Shown: piece after piece, positions 9,485 to 21,246 of the stretch
How the letters are laid out: each line of letters begins with the position of its first letter
How positions within the stretch are numbered: the stretch's first letter is position 1
NCBI GenBank assembly: GCA_021782365.1
Contig: JAJXVB010000002.1
Span: forward strand, 62,001 to 126,000
From: Pseudomonadota bacterium
GTDB taxonomy: Bacteria > Pseudomonadota > Gammaproteobacteria > Burkholderiales > Gallionellaceae
Reading direction: 5' to 3'
Length of the DNA: 64,000 nucleotides
Notes under the pieces: generated by a model
What the model was told of the DNA's origin: nothing
The model's database searches: none
Seen by the model: only the letters and a program-made list of their open reading frames with translations
Made by a program: the position numbers and the translations under genes

Positions 9485-10620
9485 TGAAGCGGGAAGGCGC
9501 TGAATCGGCATTACTGGTCAGCATAGACTTTGGCGATGCGGATTATCGTGAAAGCCTCGAGGAATTGCGCCTTCTGGCCAAAACTGCCGGCGTGCGCGTG
9601 GAGGGCGTTATAGAGGCAAAGCGATCCCGCCCCGATGCGGCGCTCTTCGTCGGCAGCGGCAAGGCCGGGGAGATTGCCGAGCTTGTCGAGCGCATGGAAA
9701 TTTCCCTGGTGATCTTCAATCACGATCTCACCCCCGCGCAGATGCGCAACCTGACAGCGAGGCTGAATGCTCGCGTCATCGATAGAACCATGCTGATCCT
9801 GGATATCTTTGCGCAACGGGCAAAAAGCCATGAAGGCAAGGTGCAGGTTGAACTCGCCCAGCTCAAATATCTTGCAACCCGGCTAGTCGGCAGCAATGCC
9901 GATATGGGACAGCAGAAATTTGCGGTGGGTGCGCGCGGACCTGGCGAGACGCAGCTGGAACTGGATCGGCGCAAGCTTGACAGGCGCGTGCATCTTTTGA
10001 AAGAGCGGCTTGAGAAATTGAAAGCGCAGCGCAATGTGCAGCGCCGCTTTCGCAACCGGACAAACGTCTTCTCCGTCTCCATTGTCGGTTACACCAATGC
10101 TGGCAAGTCCACGCTCTTCAACCGTCTGACCAAGGCTAACGTGTACGCGGCCAATCAGCTTTTCGCAACGCTGGACACCACTTCTCGAAAGATATACATC
10201 GAGGGGGAAAGCGAGATCGTGCTGTCCGATACCGTTGGCTTCATACGGCATCTCCCTCATGGACTGGTCGCGGCATTTCGCAGCACCCTTGAAGAAACTG
10301 CACAGGCCGATTTGCTGCTGCATGTAATCGATGCGAGCAACCCGGGTTACGAGAACCAGATTGTCGAGGTGAACAAGGTGTTGGCAGAGATCGGTGCTGG
10401 AGAAATACCCCAGATGCTGGTGTTTAACAAAATCGACATGACCGATATGCAGCCGGGCGTGGAGCGCGACGAGTATGGTAGAATTGCGCGCATTTTTCTG
10501 AGTGCGAAAAGCGGCGCGGGACTGAATGAGTTGCGGCTTGCGCTTTCAGAGGCGCGCAAGCTGGCCGCAGAGCAGATTGAAAACTTAAACGAGCGAGAAA
10601 TGAGCCATGGGATTGAATGA
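9484..10620 (+). CDS. hflX: Ribosome-associated GTPase HflX
   Basis: 378 residues. The N-terminal HflX domain with the glycine-rich ARGPGETQLE segment precedes a GTPase domain with P-loop GYTNAGKST, switch II DTVGFI and specificity motif NKID. HflX splits stalled ribosomes and binds GTP. It starts one base inside the hfq stop and overlaps hflK by 14 bases. Confidence 0.96.
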   Translation: MKREGAESALLVSIDFGDADYRESLEELRLLAKTAGVRVEGVIEAKRSRPDAALFVGSGKAGEIAELVERMEISLVIFNHDLTPAQMRNLTARLNARVIDRTMLILDIFAQRAKSHEGKVQVELAQLKYLATRLVGSNADMGQQKFAVGARGPGETQLELDRRKLDRRVHLLKERLEKLKAQRNVQRRFRNRTNVFSVSIVGYTNAGKSTLFNRLTKANVYAANQLFATLDTTSRKIYIEGESEIVLSDTVGFIRHLPHGLVAAFRSTLEETAQADLLLHVIDASNPGYENQIVEVNKVLAEIGAGEIPQMLVFNKIDMTDMQPGVERDEYGRIARIFLSAKSGAGLNELRLALSEARKLAAEQIENLNEREMSHGIE

Positions 10621-11794
10621 TCCGAAATGGGGCAGCAAAAACGGTGGCCCGCCCGACCTAGATGAGTTGCTGCGCAAATTGAATGCGAGGATGTCTTCCT
10701 TGCTGGGAGGGAAGGGGCCTGAAAACAAGAATGCCGGGTCCGGTATCCCCAAGATAAATGGCGGCGGCATCGGGCTTATCGTCATCATCATTGTTTTAAT
10801 CTGGCTTTCCAGCGGTTTTTATATCGTCGATGCGAGCCAGCGCGGCGTGGTATTGCGCTTTGGCAAGATGGTGGAGACGACAGATCCAGGCCCGCGCTGG
10901 CATATCCCATATCCAATTGAAACGGTCGAGATCGTCAATCTGAGCGAAGTTCGCACCGTCGAAGTCGGCTATCGCGACAACGTCAAGAACAAGGCTCTGA
11001 AAGAGTCCTTGATGCTGACCGAGGATGAAAACATCATCGATATTCAGTTCGCAGTCCAATACACGGTGAATGATCCGGCAGACTATCTTTTCAACAACCG
11101 GAACCCGGACGAGAATGTCCGTCAGGTGGCTGAATCTGCGATGCGCGAAGTGGTCGGGAAGAACAAGATGGACTTCGTGTTGTATGAGGGCAGGGAACAG
11201 GTTGCTGCAGCAGCGACAAAACTGATCCAGGATATTCTGAACCGATACAAATCGGGCATCCAGATCAGCAAGCTGACCATGCAGAATGCGCAGCCGCCCG
11301 AACAGGTGCAGGCGTCCTTTGATGATGCAGTCAAGGCGGGACAAGACCGTGAGCGGCAAAAGAACGAAGGCCAGTCCTATGCGAACGATGTGATACCGCG
11401 TGCAAGCGGCACGGCGGCGCGCCTGATACAGGAAGCGGAAGGCTACAAGCAGAGCGTGATCGCCAATGCCGAAGGCGATGCGAGCCGCTTCAAGCAGATT
11501 CTGGTCCAATATGAAAAGGCGCCCGCCGTGACTCGCGAGAGGATGTATCTCGACGCGATGTCGCAGGTCATGTCCAATGTCAGCAAGGTGATGGTTGACC
11601 AGAAGAGCGGAAGCAGTCTCCTTTATCTGCCTTTGGACAAGCTGATGGAAGTGAACCGTGCTCAGAGCGTTCCTGCCGCCGTGGATGTCGCGCCATCGAA
11701 CAAGGCCGATGCAGCCGCAACGCAGAACAATGACAACAGTGCGGCGCAGCGTGCCAGAGATTCGCTCCTTAGCCGCGACAGGGAGGTACGATGA
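10607..11794 (+). CDS. hflK: FtsH protease modulator HflK
   Basis: 395 residues. A glycine-rich N-terminus, one membrane segment near residues 50-70 (GLIVIIIVLIWLSSGFYIVD), an SPFH/band 7 domain in the periplasm and a Gln/Asp-rich tail. HflK and HflC form a large complex that surrounds and regulates the FtsH protease. It overlaps both hflX and hflC, implying tight co-expression. Confidence 0.96.
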   Translation: MGLNDPKWGSKNGGPPDLDELLRKLNARMSSLLGGKGPENKNAGSGIPKINGGGIGLIVIIIVLIWLSSGFYIVDASQRGVVLRFGKMVETTDPGPRWHIPYPIETVEIVNLSEVRTVEVGYRDNVKNKALKESLMLTEDENIIDIQFAVQYTVNDPADYLFNNRNPDENVRQVAESAMREVVGKNKMDFVLYEGREQVAAAATKLIQDILNRYKSGIQISKLTMQNAQPPEQVQASFDDAVKAGQDRERQKNEGQSYANDVIPRASGTAARLIQEAEGYKQSVIANAEGDASRFKQILVQYEKAPAVTRERMYLDAMSQVMSNVSKVMVDQKSGSSLLYLPLDKLMEVNRAQSVPAAVDVAPSNKADAAATQNNDNSAAQRARDSLLSRDREVR

Positions 11795-12669
11795 AAACCA
11801 GTGTCGCCAATTTTTTGATCGGGGCGGTTATCGCATTGATCCTGCTGAGTCTGAGCATGTTCGTGGTGGACCAGCGCCAGGATGCAATCGTGTTCCAGTT
11901 GGGCGAGATCGTCAGCGTGAAAACCAAACCGGGCCTTTACTTCAAGATTCCATTGATGCAGAACGTGCGCTTTTTTGATGCGCGCATACAGACGCTTGAT
12001 ACAGGAGAGCCGGAGCGCTTCATCACAGCCGAGAAGAAAAACGTGATGGCGGATTCATTCGTCAAATGGCGCATCATCGACGTCAAACAGTATTACATCA
12101 GCGTGGGCGGAGATGTGGAGCGCGCCAATACCCGACTGAAACAGACCGTGAACTCAAGCATGCGCGAGGAATTCGGCAAGCGCACCATCAATGAAGTGGT
12201 ATCCGGAGAGCGCGAGCAGATCATGAATGTGCTGCGCACGAAAATCGACGCGGATGCGCGCAAGATCGGTATACAGGTTCTCGATGTACGCTTGAAACGG
12301 GTTGATTTCCCCCCAGAGATCAGCGACTCCGTTTACCGCCGCATGGAGGCGGAGCGCAAGCGGGTAGCGAATGAATTGCGTGCATCGGGTGCGGCAGAAG
12401 GCGAAAAGATCAAGGCGGATGCAGACAAACAGCGCGAAGTGATACTTGCACAGGCGTATCGTCAGGCGCAGCAGACCAAGGGTGAAGGGGATGCGACCGC
12501 GGCTGCCATCTATGGCGCGGCATTCGGCAAGAATGCAGAGTTCTATGCGTTCTATCGCAGCCTAGAGGCATACAAGCAGAGCTTCAAGAACAAGAGCGAT
12601 GTGATGGTGGTGGATCCAAGTTCTGCCTTCTTCAAGTACATGAAGAGTCCGGGCAAGGAGGCCAAGTAG
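11791..12669 (+). CDS. hflC: FtsH protease modulator HflC
   Basis: 292 residues. An N-terminal membrane anchor (residues about 7-27) is followed by a band 7 domain. It is the partner of HflK in the FtsH-associated complex. The ATG overlaps the hflK stop by 4 bases and its stop overlaps the next start by one base. Confidence 0.96.
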   Translation: MKTSVANFLIGAVIALILLSLSMFVVDQRQDAIVFQLGEIVSVKTKPGLYFKIPLMQNVRFFDARIQTLDTGEPERFITAEKKNVMADSFVKWRIIDVKQYYISVGGDVERANTRLKQTVNSSMREEFGKRTINEVVSGEREQIMNVLRTKIDADARKIGIQVLDVRLKRVDFPPEISDSVYRRMEAERKRVANELRASGAAEGEKIKADADKQREVILAQAYRQAQQTKGEGDATAAAIYGAAFGKNAEFYAFYRSLEAYKQSFKNKSDVMVVDPSSAFFKYMKSPGKEAK

Positions 12670-12850
12670 TGCTGAATTACTGGCTGCTGGGGTTTGCGAT
12701 GATGCTGGTGATCGAGGGACTGATCCCTTTCATTTTTCCCGATGTCTGGCGCGCGACTTTTCAGAAACTGGTCACCCTGTCGGATGGACAGCTTCGGTTT
12801 ATCGGCGTGATCGCGATGCTTTCCGGCCTGCTGATACTGTATTGGATTAA

Positions 12851-12854
<4 letters not shown>
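12669..12854 (+). CDS. DUF2065 small membrane protein
   Basis: A 61-residue protein with two membrane segments (residues about 3-24 and 43-59) separated by a short loop containing FPDVWR; this is the DUF2065 (YjeT) family that commonly follows hflC. It starts with GTG overlapping the hflC stop by one base and overlaps hisZ by 4. Function unknown. Confidence 0.88.
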
Positions 12855-15368
<2,514 letters not shown>

Positions 15369-15378
15369 CGCTTTGCGA

Positions 15379-17310
15379 TCAGACTTCCAAGCGCTCCGGT
15401 TTGCCGATCAGATAGCCCTGCAATCCGTCGACATACAGGTTCATCAGCATGTCGCGTTCGGCGACCGTCTCTACTGACTCGGCGATCACGAGTATGTCGA
15501 GTTCGTGGGCGATCTTTGAGATCGATTGCACGAGAAACTGATGGCCCTTGTTGCTGTCAACGTCGCGGATGTAGCTTCCGTCTATTTTCAGGTAGTGTAT
15601 CTTGAGATCGCGGAGATAGCTGAATGATGCGAATCCGCGTCCGCAGTGGTCTACGCCGAATTCACAGTCGTGACTTTGCAGGCGTGAGATGAATTCATGC
15701 ACCGCCTGGGTGTGATTGATGACATCGTATTCCTGGAACTCGAACATCAACTGCTGGGCTCTTGAGCCTAATGCGCGCAGAATTGCCTCCAGGGTCGAGA
15801 TGAAACTCTGATCGCATATCGACTGCATCGAAAGGTTGACTGCGAACTTGTCATCCAGACTGGTCGCCAGTTTGGATAATTCAACCACGACCAGTCTGTC
15901 AAGCTGCGCGGAGTAGCCCAGGTTTTCGGCCATGGGCATGAAAATGCCTGCGCTCAGCAATTTCCCATCATCGCCAGAAATTCTGAGGAAGGCTTCGCGG
16001 TGCAACTTCTGCCCGCTTGGGTTCACGACAGGCTGCAGATGCAGCGATACGGATTTCTCTTCGATGACCTTCTTGAGAAGAGTACGCCAGTCGCCTGCAC
16101 CATGAACGGGCAGCATGATGGCGTCATCGCGTCTAAACCAGCCAGCTTCGCCCCTGGACTGAGCCGAACGGAGCGCCATATCGGCTTCTGCAAGTAGCTT
16201 TCCGGCATCCATTCCCTTTTTGTGGATTGCGACGCCGACGTGCCCGATGTCCACTGTGCTTTCGCCTGCGATATGATGCAGCGCATCCACCAGGCGCTGC
16301 GCCATGTTTTCTGAAACCTTGAGATCGATATTGGGCATGAACAAGGCAAAGCTCGCGCCGGACATGCGCGAGATCACGCAGGAAGGGATATCCTTTTCGA
16401 TTTCCCTTAAGGTTTCTGCGGTTCTAACGAGAATCGCATCGCCGGCCTCGAAACCGTGCAGATTGTTATATTCCCTGAAACGATCGAGCACCAGCAGGAA
16501 TAGCGCACCGTTGTAGAATTTTTCAGGATTGTGGATCAGGTAATCGACTTGCGTATTGAAATAGTTTCTGTTGCCAAGGCCGGTTACCGTATCCATATAG
16601 GTTTCAGCGCGCAGCTTTTCGGTCAGCGCAGACTGCTCTTCAAACATCTGCTTTACCTTGATAGACATCCTGTTCATCACTTCGACCACGCGGCGCAAAT
16701 CCGTCGTCCACGGCAGCTTCTGCTGCACCGGATATTCTCGGTTGCTGATCGCATTGGCCTGTTCCTCGACTGAGCGAAGCGAACCCAGTATGAGATGCAG
16801 GATAATAAATCCCAAAACCAGGGAACCCGAGCCTACCAGCGATATCCAGGTCAATTCATCCATGCTGTTGCGCCAGAGTTGCTCGTAAGCAAATCCGGGA
16901 TGGCGGCTGACATAGACAAATGCGGCAATCTTTGATCCAGACAAGATGGGGGTTTGAACGAGAGGCGTATGGATGGGGACGAGATCGACGAACCATTGAG
17001 GCACGCCTTGCGCTTCTAGCGGTGATTTCCTTTCAATCAACTCCTTCCCATCGGCAGATTTGACGACAATCTCCCGAAAATAGCCGCGGTTGAACATCGC
17101 ATCGACGATTGAATCCATCTTCTTGAAGTCGTTCTGTTGCAGATGCGGGGAGAGGGAAAGTGCGAGAGCGTTCGCGGTATCTTCGGTGGATGAGCCTAAC
17201 TGGGCGAGAAGATAGTGCCGGGTATTGTTCACGCTGATCATCGATATGCCAGCGAACATCAAAAGGAAAAGCAACAAGATCGTCAACAGCAATTGTCTTC
17301 TTAATGTCAT
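15379..17310 (-). CDS. LapD-like membrane receptor with degenerate GGDEF and EAL domains
   Basis: 643 residues. Order: membrane segment (5-27), periplasmic LapD/MoxY-type domain (about 30-150), second membrane segment (153-176), HAMP-like linker, GGDEF domain (about 230-390) and EAL domain (about 405-640). The GGDEF signature has decayed to SGASF (318-321), so cyclase activity is unlikely. The EAL motif reads EAF, and the DDFGTG metal region reads VDHCGRG, so phosphodiesterase activity is also doubtful. This is the pattern of LapD, which senses cyclic di-GMP and signals outward to control adhesin release; no lapG is in the window. Start at 17310 is supported by GGAG 5 bases upstream. Confidence 0.82.
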   Translation of the reverse strand: MTLRRQLLLTILLLFLLMFAGISMISVNNTRHYLLAQLGSSTEDTANALALSLSPHLQQNDFKKMDSIVDAMFNRGYFREIVVKSADGKELIERKSPLEAQGVPQWFVDLVPIHTPLVQTPILSGSKIAAFVYVSRHPGFAYEQLWRNSMDELTWISLVGSGSLVLGFIILHLILGSLRSVEEQANAISNREYPVQQKLPWTTDLRRVVEVMNRMSIKVKQMFEEQSALTEKLRAETYMDTVTGLGNRNYFNTQVDYLIHNPEKFYNGALFLLVLDRFREYNNLHGFEAGDAILVRTAETLREIEKDIPSCVISRMSGASFALFMPNIDLKVSENMAQRLVDALHHIAGESTVDIGHVGVAIHKKGMDAGKLLAEADMALRSAQSRGEAGWFRRDDAIMLPVHGAGDWRTLLKKVIEEKSVSLHLQPVVNPSGQKLHREAFLRISGDDGKLLSAGIFMPMAENLGYSAQLDRLVVVELSKLATSLDDKFAVNLSMQSICDQSFISTLEAILRALGSRAQQLMFEFQEYDVINHTQAVHEFISRLQSHDCEFGVDHCGRGFASFSYLRDLKIHYLKIDGSYIRDVDSNKGHQFLVQSISKIAHELDILVIAESVETVAERDMLMNLYVDGLQGYLIGKPERLEV

Positions 17311-17515
17311 GGCATCTCCATGGCGTAATTGTGCGTTCATCCAATCGGGCAGCCGCTATTATCCGAGGGTGCGAGAAACAAAGCAAATCCGATATCAGCC
17401 CGGAAAGTCCTCAATGGTAGGGTATTTTTGAAATTCGATCGCAGAATTTGCATTGACCTGTCAGTGGTAACTCGGCTACGATTGCGCGATTTTTCTGAAT
17501 TCACAGGGGCGGTAC

Positions 17516-18946
17516 GTGCCATTTGCCAAACTGATTTTTCCGCTGCTCTTTGCAATCGGTATATCGACCGCTCAGGCAGACGAAAAACTCGCCCTCAGCA
17601 CTTCTCTGGATTCCTTGCCGGGCGCCTACACCAATGCGCACAACGTTCAGCTGACTATTCTTTCGGAAGATGATCTTTGGCAGCGCCTTAGAGATGGTTT
17701 TTCGATGTCCTCAGTGGAAGATCCCCTGGTTGTAAAGCATGAACAATGGTATGCGAGCAAGCCTGAATACTTTGCGCGCATGATGGACAGAGCAAGGCGC
17801 TACTTGTATTACATTGCCAGCGAGGTCGAACGTCGGGGTATGCCCAGCGAAATCGCCTTGTTACCGATGATAGAAAGCGGTTTCAATCCGGGCGCGCGCT
17901 CTTCCAGCAATGCCTCGGGAATATGGCAGTTCATACCTGCCACCGGGAAAAATTTCGGTCTCAGACAAAACTGGTGGTATGACGGCAGGCGTGACATCGT
18001 CAGCGCTACCCAAAGCGCGCTGGATTATCTTGAAAAACTGCATACGATGTTCGGCGACTGGAATCTCGCGCTGGCGGCCTACAACTGGGGCGAGGGCGCT
18101 GTGCAGCGCGCGCAGGAAAGAAATCGCAGAAGAGGATTGCCAACCGACTACCAGAGCCTTAATCTGCCGGACGAGACTCGCAATTACGTGCCCAAGTTAA
18201 TGGCGATAAAAAACATCGTCTCGAATCCATCCAGTTACGGCCTGTCCTTGTCCGATATTCCCAATAAACCCTATTTTGCGATCGTCCCAACGGCCCAGCA
18301 CATGGATGTCAAACTGGTCGCAAAGCTTGCGGACATTCCCAAGGATGAATTCGTTGCATTGAACCCGGCGAACAACAGGCCTGTGATCTTGCACGACAAC
18401 AGCGATTACATCTTGCTGCCTGTCGACAAGGTCGAGACCTTTCATACCAATCTGCAGAACTACGACAAGCCATTGGTCAGCTGGCAGCCCTATCATGCAA
18501 AGATGGGGGAACGACTGGACCGGCTGGCGCCGCGTTTTGGGCTCACGCTTGAGAAATTGAAAGCGGTCAACGGTCTTTCAGCGCGGGCGCGCATCAGCAC
18601 CAACGAAACCCTGCTGGTGCCCGTGAGCGAGCAATCCACAGAAGCGTCATTCCAGCCATTCAACATGCATCTCCAGGCCGACAGCCTCAACACGCCAGAG
18701 AGCGAAGGGTTTGTCGTCCGGGATGGCGATACGCTAAACAAGCTGGCTCATCGCTATCACGTCAGCATCAACACGCTAAGGGACTGGAATGCAGAGTGGA
18801 AGCATGTCAAGCCAACTCAGAGGCTGCATGTCGCAAGGGCAGGGCGCCACCATCATGGCGGCCATGCGATCAGAGTGGCGAAAAAGAAAGCTCACCCGGA
18901 AAGGCTCGCACACCATACACGGGCTACGCGCTTGGCGAGTGAGTAG
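17516..18946 (+). CDS. mltD: Membrane-bound lytic murein transglycosylase D-like protein with LysM
   Basis: 476 residues. An N-terminal signal peptide (1-21, ending AQA) precedes an SLT domain with catalytic Glu in LLPMIESGFNP and the typical GIWQFIPATG and LAAYNWGEGAV motifs. C-terminal LysM-type repeats follow, the clearest in VRDGDTLNKLAHRYHVSI, and the end is basic and His-rich. It cleaves peptidoglycan glycan strands in the periplasm. The start is GTG. No lipobox Cys is evident, so it is probably not a lipoprotein as in E. coli. Confidence 0.88.
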   Translation: MPFAKLIFPLLFAIGISTAQADEKLALSTSLDSLPGAYTNAHNVQLTILSEDDLWQRLRDGFSMSSVEDPLVVKHEQWYASKPEYFARMMDRARRYLYYIASEVERRGMPSEIALLPMIESGFNPGARSSSNASGIWQFIPATGKNFGLRQNWWYDGRRDIVSATQSALDYLEKLHTMFGDWNLALAAYNWGEGAVQRAQERNRRRGLPTDYQSLNLPDETRNYVPKLMAIKNIVSNPSSYGLSLSDIPNKPYFAIVPTAQHMDVKLVAKLADIPKDEFVALNPANNRPVILHDNSDYILLPVDKVETFHTNLQNYDKPLVSWQPYHAKMGERLDRLAPRFGLTLEKLKAVNGLSARARISTNETLLVPVSEQSTEASFQPFNMHLQADSLNTPESEGFVVRDGDTLNKLAHRYHVSINTLRDWNAEWKHVKPTQRLHVARAGRHHHGGHAIRVAKKKAHPERLAHHTRATRLASE

Positions 18947-18996
18947 GCCGATTTAAGCTTGCTCTTCGCAGATGCGACGATGGCCAAAAAGGCTTT

Positions 18997-20517
18997 CTAC
19001 TGAGCCGAAAACGCCTCAAAGCGGTTGCTGGTCGGATTATAGTGCAGCAATTCGCCTTTTTCCATGTCGAAGTACCAGCCATGAAGCGCCAGTTTCTTGC
19101 TCGCCACACGCTCGAGTATCCAGGGAAAACTCAGCAGGTTGTCCAGAGAGACCAGAATCGCCTCCTGTTCGCATGCCCTTAGCTGCTCATCCTTCGATTT
19201 GCTTTGCATCCTGGAAAGCACCCGGTTTCGCGCCTGGCTTGCGACTTTCATCCATCCTGAAATGAATCCGCTCTGCGAGTCACCTCCGTCTTTCTGATCC
19301 AGCAGCGAATTTATGCCGCCGCAATGTGCATGCCCCAGCACGATGATGTTTTCGACTTCCAGATTGCGCACGCCATATTCGAGCGCTGCGCTGGTTCCGT
19401 GGAAATTGCCGCTGTTCTCGAACGGCGGAACCAGATTGGCTACGTTGCGTATGATGAATAGATCCCCTGGGTCGCAGTCCGTCACGATCGCGGGGTCCAC
19501 CCTGGAGTCGCAGCATCCGACCACGATCGTTTTGGGCGATTGGCCCTGTTTGGTCAGACGCTCAAACAGATCCTGGTTTTTTTCATAGTTGTTTTTGCGA
19601 AACCGCATATAGCCTGAGACCAGTTTATCGATATGACTTTGTGTCAGATATTGCAGCGCCAGGCGGTACTTCTCGGTGGTTTTTGCAGCTATATCTGCCG
19701 GCAATTCGGGCCCCGGCGACTTCTTGTTCCAGCCGGAAGCCTCGAGCCAGTCCCTTACATACTGCTTGTCGAAGCTTGGCGGATTCATGCCTGGCTTGTA
19801 CTGATCGGCTGGCCAGAAGCGGGATGAATCCGGCGTCAATGCCTCGTCGATCAGATAGAGTTTTCCGTGCTTGTCCTGTCCGAATTCGAACTTGGTGTCC
19901 GCGATGATGATGCCCTGTCCCAGTGCATATGATGCGGCTTCCTTGTATAGTGCGATGCAGACGCCCCGTACTTTCGCTGCGAGATCCTTGCCAAGAAGTT
20001 CTTCAGCCTTTTCATGGCTGATGTTTGCGTCGTGCGCGCCCATTTCAGCCTTGGTGGACGGAGTGAAGAGCGGTTCTGGCAGTTTGTCTGCCTCGCGAAG
20101 ATTGGCAGGCAATGGAATGCCGCAGACGCTCCTGCTCGCCTTGTATTCCTTCCATCCCGATCCTGCAAGATAGCCGCGAACGATTGCTTCTATCGGCAGC
20201 GGCCTTAGTTTCTTGACCACGATTGCGCGCCCAGCCAATTGTTCGCGCTCGCTCTCCTTGACGACAGATGCGGGGTCGATGCCGGTCAGATGATTGGGAA
20301 CAACGTGTTCGAGTTTTTCAAACCAGAAATTGGAAATCTCCGTCAAGACCTTGCCCTTTCCGGGAATGGGGGTGGGCATCACGACATCGAATGCCGAGAG
20401 GCGATCGGTCGTAACGATCAGAAGATGATCCTGATCCACTTCGTAGATATCCCGTACCTTGCCGCGATTGAGCAGCTTCAGGCTTTTGATGTCAGACTGG
20501 AAGAGTGCATTATTCAT
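18997..20517 (-). CDS. purC: Fusion protein: SAICAR synthetase (PurC) joined to a beta-carbonic anhydrase
   Basis: One uninterrupted 506-residue frame. Residues 1-292 are a full PurC (RGKVRDIYEV at 18-27, DRLSAFDV at 38-45, GRGY-type GYLAGSGW at 115-122, PDSSRFWP at 229-236), which makes SAICAR in purine synthesis. After a linker of only a few residues, 295-506 is a full-length beta-carbonic anhydrase with CxDSR at 335-339 and HxxC at 396-399 (GHAHCGG), so all zinc ligands and the Asp-Arg pair are present. The start codon lies only 23 bp from that of the divergent gene. It is 3' of the RuBisCO cluster on the same strand. I am sure of both domains; whether the fusion is functional as one protein is inference. 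Confidence 0.93.
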   Translation of the reverse strand: MNNALFQSDIKSLKLLNRGKVRDIYEVDQDHLLIVTTDRLSAFDVVMPTPIPGKGKVLTEISNFWFEKLEHVVPNHLTGIDPASVVKESEREQLAGRAIVVKKLRPLPIEAIVRGYLAGSGWKEYKASRSVCGIPLPANLREADKLPEPLFTPSTKAEMGAHDANISHEKAEELLGKDLAAKVRGVCIALYKEAASYALGQGIIIADTKFEFGQDKHGKLYLIDEALTPDSSRFWPADQYKPGMNPPSFDKQYVRDWLEASGWNKKSPGPELPADIAAKTTEKYRLALQYLTQSHIDKLVSGYMRFRKNNYEKNQDLFERLTKQGQSPKTIVVGCCDSRVDPAIVTDCDPGDLFIIRNVANLVPPFENSGNFHGTSAALEYGVRNLEVENIIVLGHAHCGGINSLLDQKDGGDSQSGFISGWMKVASQARNRVLSRMQSKSKDEQLRACEQEAILVSLDNLLSFPWILERVASKKLALHGWYFDMEKGELLHYNPTSNRFEAFSAQ

Positions 20518-20540
20518 ACTAATTCCCGTAAAATACCGCC

Positions 20541-20942
20541 ATGGAAATCACCTGTTACCGTGACCGCGAAATAGCCAGAGAACCAAGAACGCTGCCAGCA
20601 GTCACCTACAATCTGGCGCATACCCTGCTTGCCAGGACCTCAAACGGCTGTCTCTTTATTCCCATCCGCTCGATGCAATACCTCGCGATTTTGGACGATG
20701 AAGAACTCATCTTCCTGGATGGCGAGCGCAAATGCTGGATCAACATCGCATGGCAAAGATTCCGGCCACAAAACCGAAATTCACTCGACGAAGCGGTGGC
20801 ATATGAGGCAGTATATTACCAGACGGATGCGGCAGTCATCATGCCTCGCCTGCAGATCGAGCTTACTCTTGCGCTTCAGAAGCTTACTCAGAAGGGAAGC
20901 GTGATCGCTCCAGCTCGTGTGCTCAAATTTCCGGCGCGCTGA
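20541..20942 (+). CDS. Conserved-looking hypothetical protein, 133 residues
   Basis: I do not recognise this family. The protein is soluble, about 133 residues, with a hydrophobic beta-like core (GCLFIPIRSMQYLAIL and EELIFLDG) and a C-terminal helix. It is divergent from the purC fusion with 23 bp between the ATGs and convergent with the 100-residue gene behind cbbO, ending only 1 bp from it. TAAAAT at 20529-20534 ends 6 bases before the ATG, so its mRNA may lack a leader. It has no visible Shine-Dalgarno. Confidence 0.65.
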   Translation: MEITCYRDREIAREPRTLPAVTYNLAHTLLARTSNGCLFIPIRSMQYLAILDDEELIFLDGERKCWINIAWQRFRPQNRNSLDEAVAYEAVYYQTDAAVIMPRLQIELTLALQKLTQKGSVIAPARVLKFPAR

Positions 20943-20943
20943 A

Positions 20944-21246
20944 CTACTCGTCGTCGCTCAACTCCGGATTCCAGCCTTCCTTGCGGGCGCTGCTGATGGC
21001 CTCTGAATAGATCCTCGTATGGCGCTCAAGCAACTCGCCAGACAGACGGCTGGGAAGATGCGCGTAGGGCTCCCAGGCGGCATATACTTCCTCATATAGT
21101 ACCTGCATGCGTCCCATGTCCCAGCCGGCGCAGGTTTCAGTCTCGGGCAGTATGCCAAAAACCCAGGCATCGCGAACCATGCGGCCCAATGGGGTTAGGC
21201 CTGCGTGAGCATCTTTATCTAAACCTACATATGTTTTTTCGTTCAT
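20944..21246 (-). CDS. Hypothetical protein co-transcribed with cbbO, 100 residues
   Basis: A small acidic, Trp-rich protein (TPLGRMVRDAWVFGILPE, then CAGWDMGRMQVLYEEVY). The ATG overlaps the cbbO stop by 4 bases, so it is the last gene of cbbL-cbbS-cbbQ-cbbO and translated by coupling. From memory, similar short frames follow cbbO in other form IA clusters, but I cannot name a family. A role with the CbbQ/CbbO activase is a guess from position. Confidence 0.7.
   Translation of the reverse strand: MNEKTYVGLDKDAHAGLTPLGRMVRDAWVFGILPETETCAGWDMGRMQVLYEEVYAAWEPYAHLPSRLSGELLERHTRIYSEAISSARKEGWNPELSDDE

Noticed and set aside
15379..17310. Active diguanylate cyclase/phosphodiesterase
   Set aside because: GGDEF has decayed to SGASF and the EAL metal-binding motif is altered, so a receptor role is more likely.
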